Shown piece by piece: positions 16,020 through 32,005 of a stretch of DNA of 64,000 bases. The stretch covers positions 992,001 through 1,056,000 of the forward strand of contig QUOL01000005.1 in NCBI GenBank assembly GCA_009761415.1. Direction: 5' to 3'. Position 1 is the stretch's first letter, and every line of letters begins with the position of its first letter. A program made the translations under genes and the position numbers. This DNA comes from Sarcomyxa edulis. Lineage: Eukaryota > Basidiomycota > Agaricomycetes > Agaricales > Mycenaceae. Below the pieces are notes generated by a model. That model saw only the letters and a program-made list of their open reading frames with translations, did no database searches and was not told where the DNA came from.

Positions 16020-17841
16020 ATGTAGGGTAAACAAGTCTACGAGCTTTCGAGTGGCGTGGCACGTTCAATTGCGTTAAATTGATATTTAGTGATTTCTTTT
16101 GGGTTTCTTGGATTGCCGCGCACGGCTGTTTGGTTGAACTGCCGTGAACAAACACGCTAAAATCAATTGTGACCGTGTGTCTTTGAACTTGCTTGTTAAA
16201 TTGGTTGAACGGTCTTGACTTCAAGTTTGCTTCACTCAACTTTGTTAGTAAGTTCTGATGGACTACTTCTCCAGGCCGCCAGCGCGCGCCAGCTCTAATA
16301 CTTGCAGATCATTGTGGAACAGAGCAGCTCTGAATTCACTTGAGATCCCATGGCCACGGTCCGGGGTTTTTGTAGCGCTTCTCCAAATCTATGTATCATG
16401 CCTTCTCCAAGCAACTAGACTCCAAGACTCCTGTCATCCGAAGTAGAACTACGGTGAATGAAACCTCCGGGTGGGATTTTCTCACTCTCGGTACAATCCG
16501 AGTCAATTATTGTGGCAATCCGATGAAAAACTAGGAATGCTTCGCAGTCCGGACTTGGCGGAAGCCTCATCTTCGCACTTGTGCGTCATGGGTGGATCTG
16601 AAAAATAATCCTGCATGTGATGGCCTTCCATAAGATGTATTCGATGCTGATAGATGATTGAGGTGCGCATTGTTCTATCCACTTGACTTGCGCGCGCTTA
16701 TATTCTAATTATATATAGGTCCTCGTTATCGCCAACTGATAAGGCCAGCCTGTATACTTTGCTTGAGGTGAATTCCCCATTCAGATTGATAATGATCATC
16801 TATGTCGATATCGATGAAGTTCCCAATTGTAATGTCCTCCAGGTTTTTGCCGGGCTTCGTCTTCTGATGACATTAGGCCCGAACCGAGTAACGCCCAACT
16901 GCCTCAAGCTCTTTGTCCTGCTCGTTTCTTTTCATCTGAAAGCCCTTGGATTCAGGGATCTAGGGAGATGTTATAGCTCGTACGGTCGTACTTTTTGAAG
17001 ATGATACACATCATCCGAGTGGAAAGCCTTTGCCAAATAGCAGTACACCAAGGCCGATTAGCCTCTCGGATTCGGAAGCGGAAGTAATATGTGAGCAGGA
17101 TCCCATTTATCATTCGCAAACGGCATTTGAACACCGTGTCTATACTTCTCACAACAGCATGGCGACATTGATGAATTAGGGTGTCTCAAATCATCATTTG
17201 AATTATCTCTTCAGTTGAACAAAGACTACACCAAGACTACACGAGCTTCAAGGGTCGCAGCAACTACAGCAAAACACATTCTATTTCATTGATTAACGTT
17301 GGGAGTGAATATCGCGAAGGCATGGAGATATGGGACCCGATGGTGTGATGCTGCTATCGTCGTGGTCGCGCTTAGCGTTGGAGTTTGGGGAATCAGTATT
17401 GGTAACCCGTGCAGTATGTCAGATATATCCTTTGGGCATTTACTTACATCTAAGCGCAGACACTCGGCCCACAGGGGTATAAGTCAGTGTGGATCTAGTG
17501 ATACTGATCATCTGACTTGTGGAAATCGAGATACTTATCTGGTTGTGAGTACTCTATAGAGGAGCCGGTCAGTTCTTCTCGAATCTTTCCGAATTTCTTG
17601 ACTTGTTCTCAAGGTGAACCTGATCAGGTAGGTCTAGAGTCCGAAAGCTCAGGAGGATGTCGATAACTTCCCGCGTGACGGATCTTTCCTGGGTGATGCT
17701 TCTGCACCATCTGGGACTCTTGATTCCCATATTATAGTTAGCTACTGAAGCGCGCATTACCCTCATCGACGGAATCACCGATTTATACCCTCCGATTCTT
17801 TGCTTACATCCCATCACCTTCCGCGGTACTTTGCTGTAGCT
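16020..17841. other. 1.8-kb spacer between the two UstYa genes
   Basis: No supported gene. Only short frames without domains, signal peptides or Lys-Arg repeats are visible, so I see no second precursor here. A TTTATACC motif near 17782 lies about 60 bp before the next ATG and may be its TATA element. Confidence 0.5.
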
Positions 17842-18926
17842 ATGGCTTCCCCCTTCATGAAGTCTCTATTCTCAAAGTATACGCCGATCTCAGAGGCAGA
17901 TACTGACGCGGACGACGAGTCATCCGAAAAATTGTTGGGTGGTACTGACCGTGCACGACCTCTTCGCCAATCAATCCTATATCGTATCTGGCCATGGCTA
18001 GCGAACGGCGCTATCTTTTGTCTCTCACTTACTCTCTTTGCATTGTCGTTGCGTCCCCGAGAGCTGTCCGATGCTCAATGCGGAAGACAGCTATCGACGT
18101 TCTGTAAGTAGTCCTATTCTGTTCATATTATTGACAAGTCCGGCTCACTCAATTTTTGTTCAGCTCCAGCCCAGGAAGCCATCGATTACCATACGGTCAA
18201 ATTCAACGGGACATTTGACGTTGGTTCAATCTACCGAGGTGCTCCTAATCCGGAGCTCGATGCTGCCTGGAACAGGCTGACCGAACACGGTAATCACCAA
18301 CGTCTCTGCGTCGTCTGTATGATCCATACTAATCTCTGCTAGTGCAACCGACGCGCATCAGCAAGGATATGCTGGCAAAGATGGGTAAGGAGGATCGACC
18401 TTCGCTGGTCAAATTCCGCGAGGAAGACGGAGGAGGTTACATGGCCTCCGTGGAGACCGTACATCAACTCCATTGTCTAGTGGGTCATTCGCTTTCTTGA
18501 TCCATGATTTTGTACTGACTTAACAATGAAGAATATGCTTAGGAAATTCACATACCACGAGTACTACGAAGAGAGGCACGATAAATCGTTCCCTCCTCAG
18601 GTGAAGCTTACTACGTTCCGGACCCATCTAGGTATGGACCGAGCGTTGCTTCTGACTGTAATGATGTATCGAGTGACACCGTGACTGTTTGTACAGATCA
18701 CTGCGTAGAGATGATTCGGCAGAACATCATGTGCGCGGCCGATACCGGATTGATCACTTACGACTGGGTCCGCGGCTGGTCTCTTCCTTATCCCGATTTC
18801 AATACTGTCCACCAATGTAGGGATTATGAGAAGGTGTTGGGGTGGGCTTATTCGAATGCTGTCCATATTCCGAGAGACCATGTATCACGTTGGGAGGATA
18901 CCGTCGATCTGACTTCACCTCCGTAG
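17842..18926 (+). CDS. UstYa-like (DUF3328) oxidase B
   Basis: Five exons (17842-18103, 18164-18289, 18343-18479, 18532-18631, 18697-18926) sum to 855 nt, 284 residues. An acidic cytosolic N terminus precedes one membrane helix (near residues 55-75), then the lumenal domain with HxxHC motifs HQLHC and HLDHC plus the C-terminal Y-D-W...PDFNT...C block. All four introns fall at the same codon positions and phases as in the gene at 14994, and the third exon has exactly the same length (137 nt), so the two are a tandem duplicate pair. Two UstYa proteins often act together in dikaritin pathways, for example UstYa and UstYb in ustiloxin. Its likely substrate is the neighbouring repeat peptide; this is inferred from location. 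Confidence 0.92.
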
Positions 18927-19245
18927 TGGCGTAGCGTAGATAGAAACACTGGGGTGGTGATAATGTAAAGAATGAGGATCTGATTCGTTCGGCGGTGCTT
19001 TTGAGGATCTCGTTGGAGATACCCGATTATCTAGGGTGATGCTCTCCAAAGTGCAGCTTCAATGCATCCTATTATGTTGTCTACCATTCGATACATCTAG
19101 TCGTTGGCTCAATTCAGTCTCCGAAATATCTATAACTATAAGCTGAGAATAATCAGGAACTTAGACGGGGTTTTTCGCAGAAAGATCAAAGAAATTTACT
19201 TGGACCTCAATCCACGCAGAGACGAAGAAGCTACCGAGCCGCGTT
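18927..19245. other. convergent 3' regions of UstYa B and the halogenase
   Basis: About 320 bp between two opposing stop codons. No gene seen. Confidence 0.5.
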
Positions 19246-23084
<3,839 letters not shown>

Positions 23085-24110
23085 ATGTCTGCTGAATCTT
23101 CGAACACGTCTTTGATATCGCTGGCGATATCCGTGTGCTCTTCTTTTGGTTCATTTCTCTACGCTAATATGTTTGCCCCTGATTTAGATTTTACGACCCC
23201 GTCGCTGGTGTCACCCACAAACAGTAGTAACTTGGACACATCGCACCTGGGGGATGATGCACTGGACTTGCATTCCACGTTATCAGCCTCCCAGATGCAT
23301 GTCAACAACGCGTCAGCTACTGGTGACACCCCTATCGGTCTTGGCTTGGATCTTGGTGGTGTCAGCCCCATCCTTGTCCAGGACCCTTCGTTGCCCGACG
23401 AGGTCGTCGTCCTCGCCACTTCCTCCTCCGACCTACCTGTTCCCGCCGCAGGCATGGAATGGACGGAAATCCCCATCAGCTGCATCCCGATGCAATTCAA
23501 GAAAGCTGACACCGGGCTCGGCATAGGTCACCCATCCGACGTACCCATCGAAAGTCGCACCATCAACTACAACCCGCGCTTCGTCCAGAAATTCGACAAC
23601 CCCCTAATGGACTCTATCTCTGAGGACGACGAAGATGCGGATATGGGCCCATCTATCGCACCGTCTCTCTCTCTCGATAACGTGTTCACCCACAACGCGT
23701 TCATATCTCCCTACGTCGCCCCAACACTTCTTGACGAGATCAAAGCTTGGATCAGGGCCAACGATGACTACTCTATCACCACTCTACCCTCCGTGGACTC
23801 CCTCGCACATCTCCCCTCTTCTCCTACCTCCCCCGTGCGCATCCACATCACCCCCTCATCCCCTGAGCCCCTCCCCACACCCATTCTACAAACCGAGTTC
23901 ACGACCATCTCCGAGTCCGTATCCATCTACGCCGACCTCTCCACTTGGATGATGCAGGGTGGTACCTTTGAGAAGGAAGAAGAAGAAGAAGAAGAGAAGG
24001 AAAAGGAAAAGGAAGATTTGGCGGTTTTGGTGGCGGACGATGTCAGTTCTCACCGGGAGATGTTGGCTGACATCGCGTCGTTCATCATGGGGGATAGTGA
24101 TGATGAGTGA
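23085..24110 (+). CDS. acidic, Ser/Pro-rich protein of unknown function
   Basis: Single-exon frame of 341 residues starting at ATG 23085 (MSAESSNTSL); the frame also opens at a TTG 18 nt upstream, which is not used here. A hydrophobic patch occurs within the first 30 residues, but no clear signal peptide or membrane helix. The protein is rich in Asp, Ser, Pro and Thr, with a Glu/Lys run near residues 300-310 and an acidic C terminus ending DSDDE. Good promoter context (TATA, CT-rich leader) supports expression. I do not recognise the family. Two minisatellites follow directly downstream. Confidence 0.6.
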   Translation: MSAESSNTSLISLAISVCSSFGSFLYANMFAPDLDFTTPSLVSPTNSSNLDTSHLGDDALDLHSTLSASQMHVNNASATGDTPIGLGLDLGGVSPILVQDPSLPDEVVVLATSSSDLPVPAAGMEWTEIPISCIPMQFKKADTGLGIGHPSDVPIESRTINYNPRFVQKFDNPLMDSISEDDEDADMGPSIAPSLSLDNVFTHNAFISPYVAPTLLDEIKAWIRANDDYSITTLPSVDSLAHLPSSPTSPVRIHITPSSPEPLPTPILQTEFTTISESVSIYADLSTWMMQGGTFEKEEEEEEEKEKEKEDLAVLVADDVSSHREMLADIASFIMGDSDDE

Positions 24111-24227
24111 TAGTTTGGAATAGAGTGGAGTTTTGGGGTGGGACCGGGAGTGGGCTTTTGGGGGGAGGCAGGGATGATTGGTTCGGTGTGGAGAAATCGC
24201 AGTTTTTACCCTTTTTTTTATAGAGTC

Positions 24228-24934
24228 CGATCCGACCGACCGACCAGGAGGACCCACGAGGAGGACTGCCGACCGACCGACCGACCGACCGACCGACCAG
24301 GAGGACCGACCACTAGGAGGACTGCCGACCGACCGACCAATCAGGAGGACCACCGACCAATCAGGAGGACCACCGACCAATCAGGAGGACCACCGACCGG
24401 CCAGGAGGACCTACTAGGAGGACTGCCGACCGACCGACCAATCAGGAGGACTGCCGACCGACCAGGAGGACCATCTACTAGGAGGACTGCCGACCGACCG
24501 ACCGACCGACCAGGAGGACCAGGAGGACCATCTACCAGGAGGACCACCGACCGACCAGGAGGACCATCTCAGGAGGACTGCCGACCGACCGACCAGTAGG
24601 CTTACTGACCGACCGACCGACCAACCAAGGGGACTAGGAGGACCTCCGACCGACCGACTCAGGCGGACCAGGACCAAGATTTTTTCCGACCGACCAGGGG
24701 AACTAGGAGGATTAGGACCGACTGGCCGACCAAGGGGACCAGGAAGACTAGGAGGATATCCGACCGACCGAGGACCAGGAGGATTACCGACCCACGGGAG
24801 GACCAGGAGATTTGCCGCCCGTCCGACCGAAGGGACCCTCGACGGAAGGATTCCCGACCGACCGACCAAGGGGACCAGGAGGATTCCCGGCCTACCGATC
24901 GACCAATCAACCAGGAGGACTACTGACTGACCGA
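24228..24934 (+). repeat. GACC-rich minisatellite
   Basis: About 700 bp built from runs of CCGACCGACC alternating with AGGAGGACC-type units, in variable order, decaying toward the right end. Long open frames through it in several reading frames come from the period and are not called as genes. Confidence 0.9.
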
Positions 24935-25123
24935 AGACTCTTTGGAACTCCCACGCCTCCGATATGTTCCTTCTATCTATCTACTTCTGATTTCAACCAT
25001 TGATATACTTTGTTTGCAGGAGTTCTGATCTACTGTCACAAGGACTACACTTGCACGACCTGTACAACTTGAAAAACACCGTGGACGACAGGACGACCTG
25101 GTTTCCGTCGGTTATGGGGACGA

Positions 25124-25351
25124 CAACTGGACGACTGGACGACTGGATCGACTGGACGATTGGACGACTTGGACGACTTGGACGACTTGGACGACTTGAT
25201 CGACTGGACGACTGGATCGACTGGACAACTGGATCGACTGGACCACTGGACGACTTGGACGACTTGGACGACTGGACGACTTTGACGACTGGACGACTTG
25301 GACGACTGGATCGACTGGACGACTTGGACGACTGGACGACTGGACGACTTC
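25124..25351 (+). repeat. GGACGACT-type minisatellite
   Basis: About 230 bp of 8-9-bp units, GGACGACT(T) with variants such as GGATCGACT. It is a different unit from the GACC array 190 bp upstream. Confidence 0.9.
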
Positions 25352-25542
25352 AACCCAAACTTACTAACTAATCTTACTACTTTGATACCTTACAATTGCC
25401 TTGACTCGGACATGATTGCTTTTCGTTGTCTTGCTGTACTTTACCGGTACTCTTACTTATATGCGTACATAGAGATATAGTTCTGACATGTCCATCATAC
25501 GAGACGAGACGTTTGAAAACTGACATTGCGCTGCGAGTTAGT
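25352..25542. other. spacer before the peroxidase 3' end
   Basis: No gene seen. The peroxidase 3' untranslated region, read on the minus strand, should lie here. Confidence 0.4.
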
Positions 25543-27544
25543 TCAACCAGAGAATACACAATATGACGGAATGAAGAGCATCAACAGAGATCCTAGAACA
25601 GTAGAAGGGAAGGACGAATTGCCATTGCCTAGACAAACGGAGCCTATGGAAGAATGTTGTTGGAGGTCTGTGGCGCAGAGCAAGAACTCGACACTCACGC
25701 ACGATCCCGGCAACCCCGGCCATGGTCCATGGGCCATAGTCCTGATGAAATTGAACAAGACAGGCTCTTGCTCATCGAAAATAGGATTTGTCAAGATATC
25801 GAAGGTTGTGTCAGCCTGCGCAGGAGAGATAGCGTAGCTCCCGGCAAAAAGAGAGTAGCCAGATGCGCCGACATTAGACACCCAGGGAGACATAGTAATG
25901 TATGACGCTGTTATGCCGGGCGTGATGTGGTTGCCAGAAGAAGTGGACGGAGAGTTTGCGACCTTCTCATACACTTTGAGAGTGAGAGGGGTGAAGTCAG
26001 GTATGAATGAGTTCTGGAGCTGTTATCGAAGAGTCAAGAAAGGCGTGAAATAGAGAGGCAGGGGCGCGTTCAACTTACGGCAGCAACGACTGTTAGATTC
26101 CAGTTTCCGTGGGCGTCGGGTTCGCGGACGAGACATGACCACGGACGCTCGAACAACAGGTAGGTTGTCGCATCAAAGTTTCGACCGTTGTTGTTGTGAG
26201 TTTCGGTGTTGCCAGGAGTTTGAATTGTGATGAAAAAGTCGTGTAGGCCTGCAAGATTGTCGTTGGAGCTGGTAGGCAAAGCAATAAAGAAATCGTAAAA
26301 CTGGTATGAAAACATCAATAGAGCCGACTGAGTGCGGGAAGGATATACCCACCATGAAATCAAACCCTGAGCCAGAAGCATGATGGTCAACGTTGGGATC
26401 CACGGGGGCTGTGGGCAAAGAATGGGTAGCAAAGGAAGCATCTCTATACTGGACTGCCACAATCAGGTCTTCATCTGGCCGACCAGTCAATTGTACGCGT
26501 ATGCTGCCAGAGAATAACAAAGAGCTATTCGGAGCGAGACTGAGAGATACGTATGGCTTGATAGAGAGTGGCCCAGTGATGGGGCCGGTTAGTGATGTCC
26601 CAGACGGGACCGTCGTTGTCATTCGCGTCAAGATTGACTGGCAGGTACTCTCAAAGGTGTTGGGAAAAGACATGGATTCCACTGTGACATTTCCATCGGA
26701 GGAGAATATGCGGAGGTCAGAGTCTGTAGCCGATGGTCCGACGACGAGGGGATTGTCATCAGCGCTGGTTACGACGTCAAGGTACGAGACGATGACACCA
26801 GTGTCGAAGGTGTTGATTGTCGCGTCGAAAGGTGCATATGTGGCTGTCGTTATTTCTGGGTAATCAGCGCCATGTACGCCGCCGATAGCTATCAAATAGT
26901 GGATGGGTTGATGGTTCTAGCAACGTCGAAGTTATATCGTGATACTTACTGTGGCCACAGGCAACGAGTTTGATCATATCTGTACCACTAAAGCCAGCAT
27001 GCTGAAATGCTGCTGTAGTAGCAGATACAGTGTCTGATGCTAGAGGTCCGATAGTCGAGCCAGCAGCTATAGCATCTATCCGACCGCCTTGGACAGGTAT
27101 GGGAGGCCCACCATACGCGGAAACGACGGCCGAAACACCGAGGGCAATCAGGTCTGCCATTGAAGTACGGATAGTATAGAAGTTGAGGAAATATGGGAGC
27201 GCTGGGTCGGTAGCGAGACCCTTGTTCGCCGGAGAGGCAGTTTCGAACAGTATTGATGCGTCTATTCCACCCGTCCCAGCAGCCGAGTTGTAATCAATAG
27301 CATCATAGAATGCGATGCGAAGCTGAGATACATATGTCAAGAGGGTGGCAGAGACACGCAGAGCAATTGTGATACACACCCAAGAAGGTTGAACGCCAGC
27401 CGGGAATGCCCTGGAATAGTAACCCTGTTGTAGATACATCAGGTCGTCTATTTCGTCGAACTCTAGAGAAGGCCATGTGTATTGCGACTGAGCATGCACT
27501 TTAAGAATCTGGAGAATGACAACTACAACAAAGACCAGATGCAT
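25543..27544 (-). CDS. secreted heme peroxidase of the fungal ascorbate-peroxidase-like (WSC-type) group
   Basis: Five exons (27380-27544, 26950-27322, 26353-26888, 26079-26300, 25543-26019) sum to 1773 nt, 590 residues. A signal peptide spans residues 1 to about 19. The catalytic domain has LRIAFYDAIDY...GTGGIDASILFE, then DLIALG and ACGHTIGGVHGADYPEI, whose His is the proximal heme ligand. The distal site, normally R-x-x-F-H-D, reads RIAFYDA: the catalytic His is Tyr (codon TAT near 27310). The C-terminal 250 residues are a beta-rich extracellular region, ending in a Ser-rich stretch and hydrophobic tail that could be a GPI signal. Such enzymes use H2O2 to oxidise aromatic compounds at the cell surface; without distal His, classical peroxide cleavage should be weak. 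It is probably not part of the peptide cluster. Confidence 0.85.
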
Positions 27545-29409
27545 TGCGACGAGAGACGCAGGTCAAGAGGCAACACGACCCAATGGTGGATTTATATGTG
27601 CCTCCTGTTGTCCCGGTTCGATAGACGAGACCAGGAACGCAGTCCTGACAGCAATACAAAGTTCGGAGACAATCTAGTAGAAGACAGGAAAGGAGGCGAT
27701 TGAGAGGAGTCTGGAAGCTAAGACAGCTTGACAGAGAGGAACGACCTTAGTTTTGACAAGCACAATCAGAGCTCACGCCTGAGTCTTGAATATGCAGTTC
27801 GGATATAGAAGGGCTGAAGATGGAGACGTGGGCTGGAAGAATGACATCAAAGCCGACACCTCCGGAGGTCAAGGTGCAGAGGGGTGTAGGTACAACGAGA
27901 GCGCGGCTTCGAGGTGAAGGTGACATCTAAGGATTGCGAACGACTATCAAAGACGAATCTCGAGTCAGCGTTCGAACGGACAGAGATTGGTCGGTATGCT
28001 CACAAGAAGACAATGAGAAATTCTCCAGCAGGCAGCAAAGTGTGATTGCAAGACTAGCTGGCTAGATCTAGAGTTGGCGTCTCAGTCGTATACAAGGCCC
28101 ACATCGGGAAAATGCCGGATCAAGGTCGTATGATCTCTCGACCGACTATCAGAAGCTATTTGGGCATGAAGATTAAGTAGATCAGCGAGACACAAGCTGC
28201 GTGTAAAAGATGCATTTAGCATTTGTACGGTGGTGATAATGGTTTTGGTAGAAAAAGTCAATATTATGCTACTCAAGATGAGTACTTACTTGACGACGAG
28301 AATTTATGCATTCAACGATGGTTGACGTCAACGCGGTGCAGCGTAGTCGGTTTGGAAGCGAGATTCGGAGTTGTCAGGCTTTGATGTTGGCAATCGAAAG
28401 TCTGCGTCAAGATGAGTTCATGAATACTCGTTCCATGTTGGTAGCCGATGGCCGAGGGCCCGCAGGCAGTCTTGAAATTACCGGATGAATTTTGACGATA
28501 TTGCGTAGAGTCCGAGCTCGGCTTCTCGTGCGTTGACCACTCGTCCGAGAAGCATCCGACATGTACGAGCATGTATGTAGGATATAGTATGACCCCGAAT
28601 GGGTCGAAACGAGATAAAAATGGACGAACAGCGTGCGAGGACAAATGATGGGGATCAGTGTCACCGTGCAATACGGGACAGGAATGAACGCATAACCAAG
28701 TGACCGGTATCAATCGGGAGTGATTCTATCAATGAGAATACATGAAGCCTTGAGGGTGAGAAGGGTCTGGATAGGGAACTCACTTAGGTGCCTCTGGATA
28801 GGCATGCGTTTCTGTAATGTCAAACGAACTGAAACGTATTGTGTCCTCGTTCTAGCGGTGTGCGGTGCGGACACACGGTATATGGAGCTGCGCACATGGC
28901 CCGACGTAGACCATCCGAGCAAGAAGCGTACTAGCGGCTACGTAGAGGCTTCTGCACGGATAGGTTGCCAAGAAAGACGAGGACTGAATCTGATGCTGCA
29001 CCTTCTAGACAGAGTCTCTGGCAGCGTTTGACAGACGCTGGACCGAATTGCTGATGATCATGCCCTAGCATGCACTGCCGTCCGCTGATTATCGTCCGAA
29101 CTATGATAGCGCAGTAGCAACGGCCGTCGACGTTGTGGGTCTATGAGGGTCTGCGAGGGTCTATAATATTCCCCGTTGGTGTGTCCAAACGAGTGGCACG
29201 ACTCTGGGGTAGCAACACATCTCGGATACTTCCGATCATCCATCTTGTCTCCAACGCGCTCTACATAATTCCGTAGCACATATCTCACCTTTGTTCCTCT
29301 TTCTGCTTTCGTACCGTAGACTGCGTCTCATCCTTTCTCTTTCTCTTCTTACTCTTTCTCCGTATCTCTCCTTCTTTTCAGCGTCCGGAACGCCTTACAA
29401 TTCATCGTA
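27545..29409. other. gene-poor stretch between peroxidase and noxR
   Basis: About 1.9 kb divergent promoter region. Short frames on both strands lack domains and splice support. The right end is CT-rich (29300-29400), fitting the noxR leader. Confidence 0.5.
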
Positions 29410-31578
29410 ATGTCTCTCAAGGCCGAGTTAGAAACATGGGCTGCTGCTCTCAAAGCCTACGACGAGGAAGACTTTGAAAAGTCTCTCGACCTTTTCTCAG
29501 TATGCTTGTACCCTTCTGGTTGTCGAGCGCTCATTTACAATGTACACCTGGTCTGTAGCGAATTGCAGATTCATCCAAGATATTGACGAACATGGGTCTC
29601 ATCTACGCGACCCTCGGAGAACACGAAGCTGCCGTGGAGCGTTTCATTGAAGCTACTGGCTTGGATCAGTATCTGGCTGTCGCGTAAGTATCCCTACATC
29701 GCTGGCCTTCAACCAGAAGTCCTCTCATGTCCCACAATGCGTCCCCCCCCCCTGCCCAAGGCATTCGCTTTGATGCCATTTGAACCTACATTCTTACTGA
29801 CTGATCAACCTCCTCAGTTACTTCCAATGCGGAGTCTCCAACTTTCTACTTGCCCGATACGAACTAGCTTTGAAGGACTTTGAGGAGGCATTGCTCTACT
29901 TGAGGGGGAATCAAGCCATGTATTATCTTTCGCCGTCGTTTCTTGCTGTCAAGGTCGCTTATGCTTCCCCCATAGAAATTACGAACAGCTCGGGCTCAAG
30001 TTCAGGCTGTTTTCCGCCGAGGTCCTGTTCAATAAAGGGCTCTCGTTGATCTATCTCGGTCGTACTCAGGAAGGTCTAGCAGATATGCAGGAAGCGAGGA
30101 AGGACAAGGCTACCGACGAGCACAATGTGATCGATGATGCGATACAGGATCGGGGAGAGGGATACACCGTTTTCAGTATCGTGAGTTGTAACATCTTCAA
30201 TTTGCTGTCCATGCTCAATGACACAACATCATAGCCTGTCGGCGTATTATATCGTCCGTCGGAAAAGAAGATCAAGAACTCGGTCACGAAGGATTATATG
30301 GGTAAAGCGGTACGCGGATCGTTCAGTTTGCATAGCCTCAACTGATGTTCAAATGTTAGAAACTCGTTGCTGCCAGTGATTCCTCCGATGCGTTTACAAC
30401 CTTTACTGGCGTCACCCGATTGAAACAGGGCATATCGCCTTCTGGCGTATATGTGCCAACACCCGACCTTGATTCCGGACCTAGTCTCAATCGCAGTGTC
30501 ACTGCTCCTTCCGCTCTGCCTAGTAAGCTCACTAATGGTGCCAAAGTACACTTCAACTTATCCATATCATTCAGAACCTGATGTGGACAGAATGCCAAGA
30601 CAGGCAGATCTCGGACGTTCCAAGACTACCCTCAATGTTCCTACCAACGCTCGCGAACTCACTAACCCAGCTACGCGACAAGCAGATTCTACCCCATCTT
30701 CAGCCCCTATCACGCGAAGCAATACTTCCATTACACCCACGAGGGCATCTCCCAATGCGGTCATGGGTGGTGCAACCCGAGGACTTAGTGTTAGACGACC
30801 TGGAGCTTCACCAGCTAGTGCTCCAGCTGCTCCAGCACCGCCCGCTAAAGGTGTGTCACATTCATGTCTCCCATATGCTCTTGTTGATGACTTCCGCTAC
30901 CTTTAGAGCCCGATAATCGGCTCACAGAGTTCTACGACGATTATCTCGATTCGTATGGTGATGAAAACCCTCCTCCTCTCCCTAGTGGTGGAGCTGCAGG
31001 TCCTTCACCTCCTGATCGTATTGCCGCATGGGCAAGAAGCAATGCTAATCCGAATTACGCACCGGCACCAGCACGTTCCGGATCGAGAAGTGCCCCGACG
31101 AGCAACTATGCACCAAGTTCTTACGGAGGTGGTGGGAGCGTACGCCGTAAGCTCACGAGGCGTGGAACGTCGAGCGCTCGTAGCCGCATACAAAGCTCAT
31201 ACGAGGAAGAAGAGGAAGGCTACGTTAGCGGTGAGTACGAAGATGGACCATTCGAATTGGTGAAAATTCGCGTGAAGGTGCCTATTCTACGTTGTGTTGC
31301 CGAACGTTATCTGACTTGTGCATACGCAGCTCCATTACGACGACGAAGTCCGAGGAATGGCATTGGTACCAGAGACTCCATTTGACGAGTTCATGGAGAA
31401 AGTCTCTGCTAAGTTTGGCAAGCGACTGGGCGGGCTCTCCTTGAAATTCAAGGATGAGGATGGAGGTAAAGTCACCCTCAGAGATGATTCCGACTATGAA
31501 CTTGCAATCGAGACTGCCCGAGAGAGCTCCAAAGGTAAACCCGAGGGGAAGCTCGAGATTTGGTGTTCAGATGTTTGA
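29410..31578 (+). CDS. noxR: NADPH oxidase regulator NoxR (p67phox homologue)
   Basis: Nine exons sum to 1656 nt, 551 residues. Residues 1 to about 170 are TPR repeats (AYDEEDFEKSLDLFS..., NMGLIYATLGEHEAAVERF..., FQCGVSNFLLARYELALKDF...), the Rac-binding part. Next comes the activation segment GYTVFSIPVGVLYRP...DYMGKAKLVAA, which in p67phox contacts the Nox catalytic subunit. A long Ser/Pro/Ala-rich linker follows and the C terminus (about residues 460-551) is a PB1 domain starting FELVKIRVKLHYDDEVRGM. No SH3 domain is seen, as is normal for fungal NoxR. The protein works with Rac and Nox in the cytosol and at membranes to control superoxide production in hyphal growth and fruiting. ATG 29410 follows a CT-rich leader; the start gives MSLKAELETW, the family form. 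Confidence 0.95.
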
Positions 31579-31997
31579 AGGGTGTGTCGTGAATCGTCGT
31601 TTCCTATCGCTTTTCTTTCCTGGGCTTCCTTGTTGCATCAATATACATCTACCGTACTCATGACAGCTTCTTCGTCTTGCTTGGTCGTTGTATAGATATA
31701 TGATTTGGGGTTGTAATAATATATTTCCTAATTCGACCAAAATTCGACTTGTGTTTACCAAAGACACCTCGACATCACATTCAGTGTTACCTAATTAGCC
31801 CGGTACATACGCCGGGCTAATTAGCCTCAGATAATTTGCTCACACTGCGAATAATTATGAATATCGCTTCTGTAGAGAATCGAGCCGGCGGATCCGGCGA
31901 ATATCCCGGACGCCCTTAAGGCATAGTCGTTCAAGCCTGCACCCCCTGGTCCCTTCTCTGAAGACACCCCCTATCTTCCTTCAGGCAATACCATACC
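31579..31997. other. noxR 3' region
   Basis: AT-rich; no gene. It ends in a pyrimidine-rich stretch that was the landing site of the element at 32006. Confidence 0.45.
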
Positions 31998-32005
31998 CCT
32001 TTACC
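31998..32005. repeat. target site duplication, left copy
   Basis: CCTTTACC, identical to 33408-33415 on the other side of the inserted element. Confidence 0.9.

Noticed and set aside
16020..17841. Possible second repeat precursor between the UstYa genes
   Set aside because: No signal peptide followed by Lys-Arg repeats could be found on either strand.
24138..24599. Long plus-strand open frame rich in D-R-P-T-D-Q-E
   Set aside because: It follows the GACC minisatellite and is open in several frames on both strands because the repeat lacks stops; no start or promoter context.
25000..25371. Repetitive open frames rich in D-D-W-T-G-R-L (plus) and S-S-R-P-V-V-Q (minus)
   Set aside because: By-product of the GGACGACT minisatellite.
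25543..27544. Peroxidase as a tailoring enzyme of the peptide cluster
   Set aside because: Separated from the halogenase by almost 4 kb with an orphan gene and two minisatellites, and it lacks the distal His; nothing ties it to the cluster.
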